The notes below the pieces were generated by a model. That model saw nothing but the letters and a program-made list of their open reading frames with translations. It searched no databases and had not been told where the DNA came from. A stretch of DNA of 64,000 nt, taken from assembly GCF_030463535.1 (NCBI RefSeq), contig NC_132878.1, positions 35,466,261-35,530,260 of the forward strand. The letters are read 5' to 3'. The translations under genes and the position numbers were made by a program. Below are positions 49,811 through 61,184 of this stretch, in pieces (the first letter of the stretch is position 1; each line of letters begins with the position of its first letter). This DNA comes from Salminus brasiliensis. Its lineage: Eukaryota > Chordata > Actinopteri > Characiformes > Bryconidae.

Positions 49811-51308
49811 CACTGCTCAAAAAAATAACACTCAAATATCACATCCTAGATCTGAATGAATGAAATAGTCTCATTGAATACTTTGTTCTGTACAAAGTTG
49901 AATGTGCTGACAACAAAATCACACAAAAATCATCAATGGAAATCAAATTTATTAACCAATGGAGGCCTGGATTTGGAGTCACACACAAAATTAAAGTGGA
50001 AAAACACACTACAGGCTGATCCAACTTTGATGTAATGTCCTTAAAACAAGTCAAAATGAGGCTCAGTATTGTGTGTGGCCTCCACATGCCTGTATGACCT
50101 CCCTACAATGTCTGGGCATGCTCCTGATGAGGATCTCCTCTCAGACCTGGACTAAAGCATCTGCAAAACTCCTGGACAGTCTGTGGTGCAACGTGACGTT
50201 GGTGGTTGGAGTGAGACATGATGTCCCAGATGTGCTCAATCGGATTCAGGTCTGGGGAACGGGCGGGCCAGTCCACAGCTTCAATGCCTTCATCTTGCAG
50301 GAACTGCTGACACACTCCAGCCACATGAGGTCTAGCATTGTCCTGCATTAGGAGGAACCCAGGGCCAACTGCACCAGCATATGGTCTCACAAGGGGTCTG
50401 AGGATCTCATCTTGGTACCTAATAGCAGGCAGGCTACCTCTGGCGAGCACATGGAGGGCTGTGCGGCCCTCCAAAGAAATGCCACCCCACACCATTACTG
50501 ACCCACTGTCAAACCGGTCATGCTGAAGGATGTTGCAGGCAGCAGATTGCTCTCCACAGCATCTCCAGACTCTGTCACGTTTGTCACATGTGCTCAGTGT
50601 GAACCTGCTTTCATCTGTGAAGAGCACAGGGCACCAGTGGCAAATTTGCCAATCCTGGTGTTCTCTGGCAAATGCCAAGCGTCCTGCACAGTGTTGAGCT
50701 GTAAGCACAACCCCCATCTGTGGACGTCGGGCCCTCATACCATCCAACATGGAGTTTCTAACCGTTTGTGCAGACACCTGCTGGAGGTCATTTTGCAGGG
50801 CTCTGGCAGTGCTCCTCCTGTTCCTCTCTTTGCACAAAGGCAGAGATAGCGGTCTTGCTGCTGAGTTGTTGCCCTCCTATGGCCTCCTCCACGTCTCCTG
50901 GTGTACTGACAGACACAGCAAACCTTCTTGCCACAGCTCGCATTGATGTGCCATCCTGGATGAGCTGCACTACCTGAGACACAGAGTTTGGGTTGTAGAG
51001 TCCGTCTCATGCTACCACGAGTGTGAAAGCACCACCAACATTCAAAAGTGATCAAAACATCAGCCAGAAGGCATAGGTACTGAGAAGTGGTCTGTGGTCC
51101 CCACCTGCAGAACCACTCCTTTATTGAGTGTGTCTTGCTAATTGCCAATAATTTCCACCTGTTGTCTATTCCATTTGCCCAACAGCATGTGAAATTTATT
51201 GCCAATCAGTGTTGCTTCCTAAGTGGACAGTTTGATTTCACAGAAGTTTGATTTACTTGGAGTTATATTATGTTGTTTAAGTGTTCCCTTTATTTTTTTT
51301 GAGCTGTG
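49811..51308 (-). mobile_element. Tc1-like (DD34E) transposon, nearly full length, inactive
   Basis: Flanked by the TA target duplication (49,809-49,810 and 51,309-51,310). The right end, read inward, is CACAGCTCAAAAAAAATAAA followed by GGGAACAC. The left end is CACTGCTCAAAAAAATAA and lacks the GGGAACAC part. The transposase is on the - strand and is broken in several places. Length is about 1.5 kb, standard for the family. It sits between ccn2 and the - strand gene, about 0.5 kb beyond that gene's stop codon. Confidence 0.92.
50058..51002 (-). pseudogene. Tc1-like transposase, frameshifted
   Basis: The helix-turn-helix part ([20 protein letters not shown]) is in one frame at about 50,890-50,982. 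The [20 protein letters not shown] linker is in a second frame, and a third frame (50,103-50,837) carries the catalytic core: Asp in LFTDESRF, Asp in LMQDNARPHVA and Glu in SPDLNPIEHIWD, with 34 residues between the last two (DD34E). A deletion removed the end of the first DNA-binding domain, and another change near 50,170 shifts the C-terminus. The catalytic triad is intact, but no single frame encodes the enzyme. Confidence 0.88.
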
Positions 51309-51824
51309 TATATCTATGGCAATAGCCATAGATGCTTTAATATGCCTATTAAATGTGACACACTCTATTCTTAATTACAAATTAACAGATTTCTCATTTT
51401 CAGTATGTTTTATTCAAGAAATATTACAGAACTTTTACAGGCGTATTACAATCAAACATGCATCATGCATAGTATCTGAACTTAATTATTATTATTTTTT
51501 ATTTAAAATGTATATTTTCTAAATATTTAACATTTGTAAAAAAAAATAAATAATAATAAAATAAAATAAAATTGGTATGTAAAATATTTCCTGCAGTATA
51601 AAAAGTATTATGTCTTTACTATACTGCAAAAAACACATTAAAATATTTTTAAACAAAAGGTTGTATTACATCAGCCTATTAATTTTAAAATACCATTTTA
51701 AAAGAACATTTAAAAGGTAAGAAGGAAAAAATAATAAGCATAATAAAAAAAAAATCAACAACAAAACAAATACAAAATAGTTAAGATGTCTCCAAGAGAT
51801 ATATGCATGGATTGTAATTTGCCT

Positions 51825-54800
51825 TTAATCATTTTTAACTCTCATTGGCACTTGATGAACCCTCCTTATGGGGCTGTTAAAAGGCCTTGTTCCAGGAACA
51901 GAACTTCCTTCCTCAGGAACTCCAAAAGGTACTGATATGAAAAATAATTACAATAAAAAACATTAATATTAAACATAGCAGAGTAACATCAGAAAATGAT
52001 GATACTGTTTCACTTTCTAGAGATTTCTAATTGTACATACCTTCCTCATTAACATATTCATGCTTGGTTATGTTGACATATCCCGCCAAATAGATCACAT
52101 ATTCATTTGTGAAATCTGCATGCTCAATGGGGAAGACAACAAAAGGTGGCTTCTCTGGGTTGTTGTCATACAGGTACCATCTACCCTCTAGTTGGAAGCA
52201 TCCAACCATATGGTTTACTGACTCATTCTTCTTACACAGCAGCAAGAACTGAAGCTCGAAGGTCCTGAGAAAGCAGCAGGGAAAAGGAGACCAACATCTT
52301 CATAGCTTTATAAAACATGTTGGCAACACTTAAACACTACCTGCTAATTTTGTCTGCAGTACTTACCTATCATATTTGTCTGTAATAGAAAGTGGAGGAG
52401 CTGTGTCTTTACGGCCATCAACATTCACAAGGGCACAGCAGGGATCTACATAGTTCAGCCCTAGCAGCTTCACATCACCCAAGCATTCCAATTCACTACA
52501 AAAAAAGATACAAAAAGATAAAAAAAATAATAGCCAACAACCCATTCCGTAATTAAAGTCTACATGGTGCTGCATGGTCCATCATGATAGATTCATTCCA
52601 TGCACTCTACAGCACAAGGAAAAGCATTTGTTAAGGCTGTTAAGAAAGTCTAAAAGTGATAATAATGCCTGCACTATGCCACCAGAGGTCCTCCTTTCCA
52701 AAGTTCCACACCTCATCATGAGTAAACTCTCCTGCTCCTCATTGCAGGCTACTGCACCCTATCAGAGGACTGTGAAACCCCTTACTTATTGAGAAATCAG
52801 GCCTATGACTTTGTCACTTGCATTTCTGAGCCCATGTTTTGTGCCTTATGATGTTCAGGTTTTTTAGCTTTGCAGCCTTTGTGTTTTGATTAATTACTCT
52901 TAGACTTCTCTATAATACACAGCACACAAGAAAATTAATCATTGTAGGTGACTTCTATCATTACACAAGTTAAGTCTGGAAGTTCTAACCGGTGGGTGAG
53001 CCTGCCTTTGTATTTTAACACATTTAATGTAACTGCAGAAAGGTCTTACAATAAATAAATGTAAAATGTCAGTTATAGAGATGTTACAATTTAAGAAATA
53101 GTATTTTTAGTAATATTAGTAGTATTTAATAGGAATGTTCTCATGTATCATGCTAACATCTACATTGAATTTAAGATTAGGAAAAATACACTTTAGCACA
53201 TGTTTTGTGCTTAATGCATCAAATACTGTAGATGAAAATATCATGGTTGATATTTCATGGTGCTCAGAGGAAAACAGTTAGCTAGGTACCAAAACTTAAA
53301 TTTTCTTGAGCTGGTGTTTCCCTTTTTTGTCTGAAATAATTTCAATTACATGTTTCCTTTAATGGAATGTTTTGGGTCATTATCATGTTGCATGGTCCAC
53401 CTCTGCCATATTGTCTAGGTGTTCTCAAACTCATACAGTCTTTCTGTTTGTAGAAGTAGTACTTTAACATGAACTTTAGCAAGAGCTACCCATACATCAT
53501 ATGATGACCTGATCATGTTGGCAGATGTATTACTCATAAATTACTAGACTAGACAGTGGCTAAATTGTTCTGACATTTTTTTAAATCTATAATCTAAATC
53601 AAACTAAATGTCTGAGGTTTAAATAAGTCAGGCTCCTCCAGAATTCCCTTTAATGATGCTCTAATCATCTGTAGCTGATGTGCTGAACCTGATTCTAATT
53701 TTAGGCATTTTAACTAGTAAATGTGGGCACGTCCTCACAAGAACTGTATTCATATTAATAATATTTGACAAATGATTTCTCAGTTTTGTGTGTTTAGTCA
53801 CATTACCTCTATCTCTCAATACTGTTAAAATGAATAGCACATGTTTAAATAAGATTAAATACTTTAAAAAAAGAAAAATTGTCACTTCTCATTAATATTT
53901 ACTTTATACTATTTACTTTATTGCTATAAAACATACTTTATTTTAGCAATCAGGACACGACAACTGTAAATATGGAAGATACATTGGGAAACATTTACCT
54001 TATTGTGCTTTGGTGCAGTTCATCAAAGATTTGAGGGCTCAGTCTGTCTTCATCAAAATGGTAATTGGCACATACCAGATCATTAAATATAGGTAAGTGA
54101 TCTCCTACTTCACTCCAGACATTGACCTCATCAACCATATTAAATCTACAACTATCTGATAACAAGTTTAACTGAATTAGCCAGAGAGCTTTAGCTTTGT
54201 TATACTGTCCTGTACAGAGAAAGGTCATAACTGCAATGATTGTACGGTCACTTCTAAAAATTTGCACAATCAAATAATTTTGAATGTAACAGTTAAGAAG
54301 AACAACTAGAAAAGAATCAAGGACACATGTGTTTATAAACTGATATTGGCCATAGTAGCCACCAGCTTTCACAGAGCTTCTGCAAACATCAGGGATCAAC
54401 ATCTGTAGCTCATCATGGCTGCAAGAGAGTTAAAAAAAAGTGTTAAGCATTTAACATTAAAAGTGTTGAATACAATTACATGTTGTCACAAAGCAGCTTT
54501 TCAAAATCAGTAATTTAGTTAAAAAGCAAGAAAACAACAACATAAGACATAAATGCCTAAGACCCCCGGTGAGCAAGCCAAATGCAAACTATTACCAATA
54601 AACTCCAAAACGTCCTGGCACACATATCAGCAGTTATCTGTTCTATTGTGTTGGTCCTTACAATGCTACAATTTCTTTAATAAATAGCTGACTATGAACC
54701 ACTGACAGGCTAGTAGTGGCGGCCTAAATGTTACTGATTATTAATTAATTTAATGTTAGAGCTGGATACAGGTACTAGGCTGAGAGACAAAAGGTTCCAA

Positions 54801-56933
54801 CTGTGGCTGAACTAACTTGGCAGTGATGGCAACTAATACTAGTGTTAATCAAAACTGAGATTTCATTCTGCCCAGAAATACTAACTGATCAATACCAGAG
54901 ACCTACTCAAGATTTTAACAATCAAGCCACAACCATGATGGTTCTTTTTTAACTGTAGTGAGAACTCCACAAGGTCAGTAAATATTGTACTTTGATTTTG
55001 AGTCAATCCTCTTTGAATGGCGCCCTGAGGCTCAGGTTTGCCAGGGGACGTAAAATCCACCCCTGCGTCTCCTACACCCCAGATACAGTAAAAGATTTTT
55101 ACTTCTTTGATTTGTGTATTAGGATTAGATGTGTCTGTTATATGTATCTATATCTATATGAAGGATTCACATTAATAAAAACATGCAACAGGTATGATTG
55201 AATAAGGAGGCACCTACAGTTTTAACTGAACATATGTAACTCCCATTGCAAATTAGGTTTAGTAGTTAGCAACATTTGCAAGCTCCCAGCTGTTTACATT
55301 AAACCAATCAAACCCCCAGCGGCCACCAGATTCTTGAGAAAAAAGACTGCAGAAGACCTGCAGCAAGATTTGGTGGCCACAGGCAATGAGGTTTCGGTTA
55401 AGGTGCATACTAAACGCTGAACACCAAGAGATGTATCTCTACTGACCCAAAGATTCTGGAGTGGCGATCACAGTCACCTGAATTGAACTACATAAAAAAT
55501 CTTTGGTGGGAAGAAGGCTGTTGCAGCTTGCAAACCCAAGGATATTAGTAAACTGAAGACCACCGAATAAGAGAAATGGGTTAAGAATCTACAGGAACAC
55601 TGCCAGGAGCTGATGTCAGGCTGTGAATCACTTTTACAGCAGGTCAGAACAGCAAAAGGGTGCTCTACTAAGTACCAAGTAAATACTAAAGTAAGTACTA
55701 AAGACACTTGTCATGAAGGGGTTAAATAGTTGTTCTATTAGTTGTGTTCAACTATTTAAACTTGTCTTGTTTGATTGGTTTATTGCAAATAAAAAGGCCC
55801 ACAAAAAGGTCCATATGCAGTAAAAGGCCCATATCAAAAATACTGCAAAGTTCACCACAGATTAAAAACACGCAAAGCTTTACCACAAGCTGACAAGCTG
55901 GCTCACTGGCCAATATTCTCACTCTAACCACATTCAGACTTTCCATATAATACTGTAATATATATTTAAATAAAGTCAGACCTGGTATCATTAACAGAGA
56001 TGGCTTCACCAGTACTTAAAAACACTCATTAACAGAATATAATGCATAAGTAAATATAATGCACAAGTAAATATAATGGATCAAAATCATACCTTTCAAT
56101 ATAAGCAGCCTCTGTGTGAAAAAGAAATGGAAGAAATTGTTTCAGATGATAAGTTTGAAGTAAAAACCTAAAATGTCTTAAAACTTAAAAACAGGTATAT
56201 ACCTTCCATTAGTTTCTCATATTCCTGCTTTAGTCTAGAGATGTACCCTGGTTCGTGACTGCAAGAAAAATAAATCTGTCACCAGTCATTTTATTTGATT
56301 TGATTCAGCAACAATCCCACCCACAATCAACACTAAGCAACACATTTCTAGAAATGCTACGCTCAAAAGTGCTAACATGGCTATGATGGCTAAGGCTAGC
56401 ATGAGTTAGCATAGCATGAGTTAGCATAATTCAGGTTTCAAAATCCAGAAATCATGAAAAAGACATTTTGTCCATGCAGCATAGGTTGGAACTGCTAAAC
56501 AACACTTTTGGATTTGTCCTTTGTGGAAAAAATCAACAGAATTTTAGATTTTGGATTATATCCTGAGTGCATCCTCAGTGTAAACGGTGATAAATGACAA
56601 AAATTAAAAGAAGTTTCATTACCTTGCTCTTATCTGACAGCTACTCAATGTGAAACTACATTCTTACTTATACTTTCATTACCATAACTTGGCGAACAGG
56701 TGGGATGCTTTGTTGTTCATGTTAGAATGCTTTGATCTTTATTGCAGATTGGATCAAGTTTCTGTTGACTCTTCTAGTCACCAGAAACTAAAACACTTAA
56801 AACAGTTAAAACACTTAATTAAAACACTTAAAACACTTAAAATACTTAACTAAAACACGATTCCAAGCTATTTTTTTTTTTTACTTTTAGTCAAGAACAT
56901 GGGGTTGACTTACCTTGCCATTGTACGTGCCAT
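51825..56933 (-). CDS. uncharacterised USP-like (papain-fold) cysteine peptidase candidate, 7 exons
   Basis: Not recognised as a named gene. Coding exons on the - strand: 56933-56914, 56258-56203, 56111-56093, 54418-53999, 52495-52367, 52264-52041, 51931-51825. Every intron is GT-AG, phases match throughout and the frame runs 324 residues to TAA. An in-frame TAG lies upstream and no earlier in-frame ATG follows it, so ATG 56,933 is the start. Residues 60-69 (INTCVLDSFL) resemble the Cys box of ubiquitin-specific proteases. Residues 217-250 (TFELQFLLL, then H233, then GRWYLYDN) resemble their YELxAVxxH-GHY-WYxFDD region. The candidate triad is Cys63-His233-Asp248/Asn249. The Cys-His distance (170) is shorter than in most USPs and no CxxC zinc-finger pairs are seen. 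There is no signal peptide or membrane segment, so it is probably intracellular. Family assignment is by motif only. Confidence 0.72.
53270..53700. repeat. decayed transposon fragment in an intron
   Basis: In the intron between exons 4 and 5 of the - strand gene. GGGTCATTATCATGTTGCATGG-type wording and TAATTTCAATTACATGTTTC match common fish DNA-transposon internal sequence as I remember it. No intact frame. Confidence 0.35.
54480..54620. repeat. dispersed fish repeat (GTGAGCAAGCCA type)
   Basis: Contains CACAAAGCAGCTTTTCAAAA followed by CCCCCGGTGAGCAAGCCAAA, the wording of an abundant fish interspersed repeat. A second copy is at 59,990-60,125. It lies inside the intron between exons 3 and 4 of the - strand gene. 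Confidence 0.55.
55310..55725 (+). mobile_element. Tc1-like relic in an intron
   Basis: One + frame near 55,455-55,510 reads LEWRSQSPELNYIKNLWWE, a decayed form of the LxWPSQSPDLNPIENLWW block containing the third catalytic residue. It is followed by stops. The end ACTTGTCATGAAGGGGTTAA is typical of the same elements. Orientation is opposite to the host gene. Confidence 0.7.
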
Positions 56934-57010
56934 CAGTGTCTTTCTCAAAATGGCGACTGTCTCTTTCTTCTAGATGTTTCCATGACGTTTACATGGCGGT
57001 TAATGGGCGT
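56934..57010 (-). promoter_or_regulatory. likely promoter/5' UTR of the - strand gene
   Basis: AAAATGGCGAC (56,947-56,957) and ACATGGCGGT (56,991-57,000) fit the YY1 consensus AANATGGCGG, a hallmark of TATA-less housekeeping promoters near the start site. The segment is locally richer in CpG than the surrounding AT-rich DNA. The start of transcription is inferred. Confidence 0.45.
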
Positions 57011-57895
57011 TGTGTTTTGTGCATGATTTAAACAGCAGGTAATTACACAAATGTGGATGTTCGTACAGCCGCCCACACTTGCAGGACGTTAATAGGGGAT
57101 TTTCTCTGCAACTTCAAAACACAAAGCCATCCTGTTTATTCACCTCCACTTGTTGCACAGTTTACTGTTAGTTTAGGTGAATGTCTTTTCACAGAGCAGT
57201 ACCATTTTTTCTCTCTTTCTCTTCTCTACACAGAAAACAATGAATGAAATAGCAGAAATTATAATGTAATCTACTAAACTCAACAGGAAACCTCAGAAAC
57301 CTAACATGGTATCATTGGTTTCACCGCTGCTTGGCACTACTGCAAGATCTATACACGTCACTGCAACCACATGCAAGTCTGGCGAGCTACTACATCTCAG
57401 CTATAGCACAATCAGGATATCTCAAGCTCCTTTCTGTTGAGTGAAATCCCTGATTGAGTGGGAAATCATTTTCTTCACACCAGTCAAAGTGACGCTCAGA
57501 TTTCTTCACTTTTGTTAAAATTTTTCACTATACCCATCTTGGGCCTTATAGTATTTGACAACATTTGACAACAGTGATATTGAGTTTAAATCTACAGGAC
57601 CTACATCTGTAAACAGGGCTGGGCACTGCAGCTGAAGAAGCACATTTAATTATCATCAGACTTTTGATTGAAATTCCTGTCCATATATGTGGTGTTTGTA
57701 ACATGGCAGACCTACATGTGCCATGTATGTCTTCATTTGACCCCATAGTCCACTGAAAGTGTCAGTAAACAAATCCACACTGATCTGTTGTCAGTGTCCA
57801 ATCACAGGTACAGTCTCTTCCATTTTGATTGGCCTAAATCGGCTTTAGCTCCACCTTGTCTCAGGTGACTTATAACCTTTACCTTTAACATGCTT
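57011..57895. other. gene-free DNA
   Basis: Non-coding. No repeats or frames of note are recognised. Confidence 0.4.
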
Positions 57896-58255
57896 GTCTA
57901 TAATTTTCTTTCCAATCTCCTGAGACAACTCTTTCCTTCGCTTTCTCTGGTCCATGTTGAGTGTGGTACACACCATGTCACCAAGCAGCACAGTGACCTG
58001 TAGCCCTATATATAGGCCCACTGACTGATTACAAGATTGTAGACACCTGTGATTCTAATTAGTGGACACACCTTGATTTAACATGTCCCTTTAGTCACAT
58101 TAGTTTCATATGGTTCAAAATCAATGTCATATTTTTATTTGTTCATTATTATAGCATTATTACTTTTGTCAGATTCAAGTTATTTCTGTGGCCATTGTGG
58201 GCTTTTCTTTCATTAATTGAGGGTTACCAACAATTTTGGTCTAACAGTGTTTCAA
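57895..58255. mobile_element. DNA-transposon relic
   Basis: GTAGACACCTGTGATTCTAA, ATTAGTGGACACACCTTGAT and the end GAGGGTTACCAACAATTTTG follow the order of a fish DNA transposon I remember, with a terminus of GTACCAACAATTTTGTCC type. It is non-coding here. Confidence 0.5.
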
Positions 58256-58654
58256 TCTATTGTTTTGACCACTTCCCATTCATTCCCATTCACTCCTAGT
58301 CATTTAATTGAGTTGAGCCACTTAATTAAAAGAATGAAACTGCACTGACACTGATATATAGGCATGAAGAGGAAGAGAGTCAAACTCTGCAGCAGAACCG
58401 ATGCGTATCTCTATTTCAGCTAGAGGTATGACAACAGAGAGGCAAACAAGTGGCACTCTGTTTACTCATCTGCCATCTTTGCAATGCCTATCTTGCAGTC
58501 ATTTCTGACCAGAAGCCACCTCTATGAATGGAGAGAGACCAAAATACTAAAAACAGAAGGTCAGATTTAAATCACGTATACAATCTGACAGAGAACTCAT
58601 GAATAGTTTTGAGCGGTTGGCTCACAAATGCACAAAAAATATATATTTATTTGG

Positions 58655-58745
58655 CTTAAGATCACGTCACGTGACTTTTATTGTCACTCCATCTGAGTAC
58701 AAGTACACAGTGGAGTGAAATTCTGTTCCTTCAGGACTATGTACA
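58655..58745. repeat. dispersed repeat fragment (TTTTATTGTCAC type)
   Basis: CACGTGACTTTTATTGTCAC followed by ACAGTGGAGTGAAATTCTG is common fish interspersed wording, probably the end of a non-LTR element. It includes the palindrome GTCACGTGAC (58,666-58,675). Confidence 0.45.
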
Positions 58746-58864
58746 TTCTCTGAGAATTCTACCGGGTATTCTATCCTGGGGCTTTTTGTGGGTATGTAAG
58801 GTGCTATGACATAGCTATATGCAGTCAGCTTAGACATAAAGCAGAAAACAGGCCTAATGTATCA

Positions 58865-59195
58865 AGCCCTTAGCAACACTTTAACTACCTATCACTATTA
58901 CCTAAGTAACCAACAGCTATTCCATTTCCCAGCAACACCTTAATAAGAACTCAACAACACTTAAGTAACCCATACTTCTACCATAAAGACATTTTAGCAA
59001 CCACAGAGCAACACCTTAGCAACCACCTAGCAACACTTTAGCAACAAACACCAATACCATAGCAAGCACTTAGCAACACTTTAGCAACTGCCTAGCAACA
59101 CCTAAGCAACCAACAGCTATTCCATTCCCTAGCATCCACTTAGTGACACCTTAGCAACCAACTCCTATACCATAACAGCACTTTAGCAATCTACA
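58865..59195 (+). repeat. degenerate GCAACA minisatellite
   Basis: About 15 imperfect repeats of TTAGCAACACYTTAGCAACC-like units, interleaved with ACCAACAGCTATTCCATT and TACCATA variants. It is the same motif family, on the other strand, as 37,430-37,690. Confidence 0.8.
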
Positions 59196-59985
59196 CCTAC
59201 TACTATCTACTTATAGTAGATAGTACTGATAGTAGATCTAGTGTTTTCAATCTGTTTTAATGAACAGCAGTACCAGAAGAACTGGTGGAATTGCCCAAGC
59301 GTATAGAAGTCATGGTAATCTCTGATTTAAATTTTGTATGTCCAAGTGTTAAATTGTACATCTGACATTCTGTATAAGCAATTCAGACTAAGACTAAGAT
59401 TTATTGTCACTGATTTTATAGCTGATATTTCACATAATTTACAGACTTCCAAAAATGTGTTACATACAATAATTGTCTTTTATAGATTTATATATAAGAC
59501 AAAGCATAAAAAGCTGGAATTACTAGACAAAGCTGGAATTACTTTCCAGATTAAAAGAACAGACAGGTGAATACTCAGGCAAAAACCTGTATGGTACTTT
59601 CTGCTGTACAGAAGAAGAAAAAAGGAAAGGAAAATCTTAAGGAAGTCAATGTGAAAATCATTTATTCCAAGTTGTTTTGAAATATTCTTATTGGTCTAAT
59701 AATCACAACCAAAAATCACAGTGCTGTCATCGCTATCACAGATTACAGATATCACACATATCTTAATCACAGAAAATTGTGACTACATTACAAGGCATTA
59801 CTGCATTTATTTTAATACAGTAAATTACAAATGGTAAAATAATTGAATACTGTAAAATGACAAAACTGTTTTGTCACAAAAAAATCATTAGGCACTTGTT
59901 TGTTGAAAAAGCATTTGTTTGTTGAAAAAGCACTTGTTTGTTCATTTATTTTTCATATTTACAATAAAAAACACAAAGCATGAAT
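59196..59985. other. gene-free DNA
   Basis: AT-rich. A short imperfect inverted repeat TACTATCTAC...GTAGATAGTA lies at 59,209-59,227, and a repeated ACTTGTTTGTTGAAAAAGCA phrase at about 59,895-59,940. Confidence 0.45.
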
Positions 59986-59989
59986 AAAC

Positions 59990-60125
59990 ACTTCACACCT
60001 TCTGATATGGGCCCCATTGAGCAAGCCAAAGGCAACAGTGGCAAGGAAAAACTCCCCCACACTGAATGAGGAAGAAACCTTGAGAGGAACCAAGACTCGA
60101 GTGGGGCAACCCATCCTCCTCTGGT
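59990..60125. repeat. dispersed fish repeat (GGCAAGGAAAAACTCC type)
   Basis: GAGCAAGCCAAAGGCAACAG, GTGGCAAGGAAAAACTCCC and CCTTGAGAGGAACCAAGACT form the core of a very abundant fish interspersed repeat. Same family as 54,480-54,620. Confidence 0.6.
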
Positions 60126-60177
60126 TAAATCTAATCACAGTTTATTTGTACACAGTACAACTATTAGTGAAATGTTT

Positions 60178-60295
60178 TCCAAAATAAATAAATACATAAA
60201 TACATAAATAAATAATAAATACACAAATAAATAATAAATACATAGACAATAAATAAATACACAAACAATAAATAAATAAATAGAATACAATAACA
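60178..60295. repeat. (AAATA)n-rich simple repeat
   Basis: Imperfect AAATAAATA/CATA array. The - strand frame across it (YLFIVYVFIIYL-like) is a repeat translation. Confidence 0.85.
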
Positions 60296-60470
60296 GAAGT
60301 ACAAATATAGAGAAAGGAATAACAGTATATTTATATCAAATGTTACAAATAACAAGAGTTCTTCTCCAGTCAGCACCTCTACGTCAGGAAGGCACGGTGG
60401 CAGATTCATGTAGTCAACTCTGGGGCAGTGACAGAAAAAACAAAACATTCTTTAACATGGAACATACAGC

Positions 60471-61144
60471 CAGGTGAAAACATCAGGACACCCTACTTTT
60501 ATTTCACATTATATTTACACATATGAACATTTTATCGTTACTTGAACAATATTGAGAGATGGAGGTAATACAACTAAACAACTACACATAAATCTGAAAA
60601 AACATTTGTAAAATCATATGTAAAATATAATGAATAGATTTAATTGAATTATCTATTATATCATGTTTTATGAGAAAAACATTAAGACACCACCACATTT
60701 ATTAATATTTCAAAGGCCTAAAATTAGAATCAGCTGCAGATGAGTAGAACATCATAGCTGGTTTGCTCTTGATTGGTAAAGTGAGTGTTATTACCATGAC
60801 GAGGTCCACAGAGCTCTCTAAGCACTTCAGAAAGAACGTGGAAGAAGATGAATATGAGTCTGGAAAAGTATTTAAAAAGGTCTCAGAACCCTAGGATGGC
60901 CTGACCTGGCCATGTTGCCAGTTCCATGTTCCACTTGTAAATTGGGAGTGGGACACCAGTGGGAGACCACACTCGACTCCCAGCAACCATCAGCCTAATT
61001 GAGGTCAGCTGGGTAGCGCCGGGTAATGACTAATGACACAGCTCATTCATCACAGAGTCTTGTGTTTTGTCCTCAGAAACCAGACCTTGCCAGTAACCGG
61101 TATTATTTGAAGCAGTAATAAAAGTGGGGGTGTCTTAATGTTTT
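60471..61144 (+). mobile_element. non-autonomous Tc1-like transposon
   Basis: Inverted ends: GGTGAAAACATCAGGACACC...ACTTTTATT on the left and the complement of GGAAAACATTAAGACACCCC...ACTTTTATT on the right. Near 60,797-60,890 the + strand encodes MTRSTELSKHFRKN...YESGKVFKKVS, the first helix-turn-helix of a Tc1-type transposase. The catalytic part is replaced by about 190 bp of unrelated sequence (60,892-61,080). It cannot make transposase. Confidence 0.75.
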
Positions 61145-61184
61145 CCTTTCGGTCATTTATATTTTGTCAAACATGCTTGGAGGA

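Noticed and set aside
49123-49863. Two + strand frames of 105 and 129 residues between ccn2 and the transposon
   Set aside because: No domain, no credible splice sites and ordinary base composition for non-coding DNA here.
50735-51205. 156-residue - strand frame as a separate gene
   Set aside because: It lies inside the Tc1-like element. Only its [10 protein letters not shown] part belongs to the broken transposase and the rest is out of frame.
60164-60448. Hydrophobic - strand frame resembling membrane segments
   Set aside because: It is a translation of the AAATA simple repeat.
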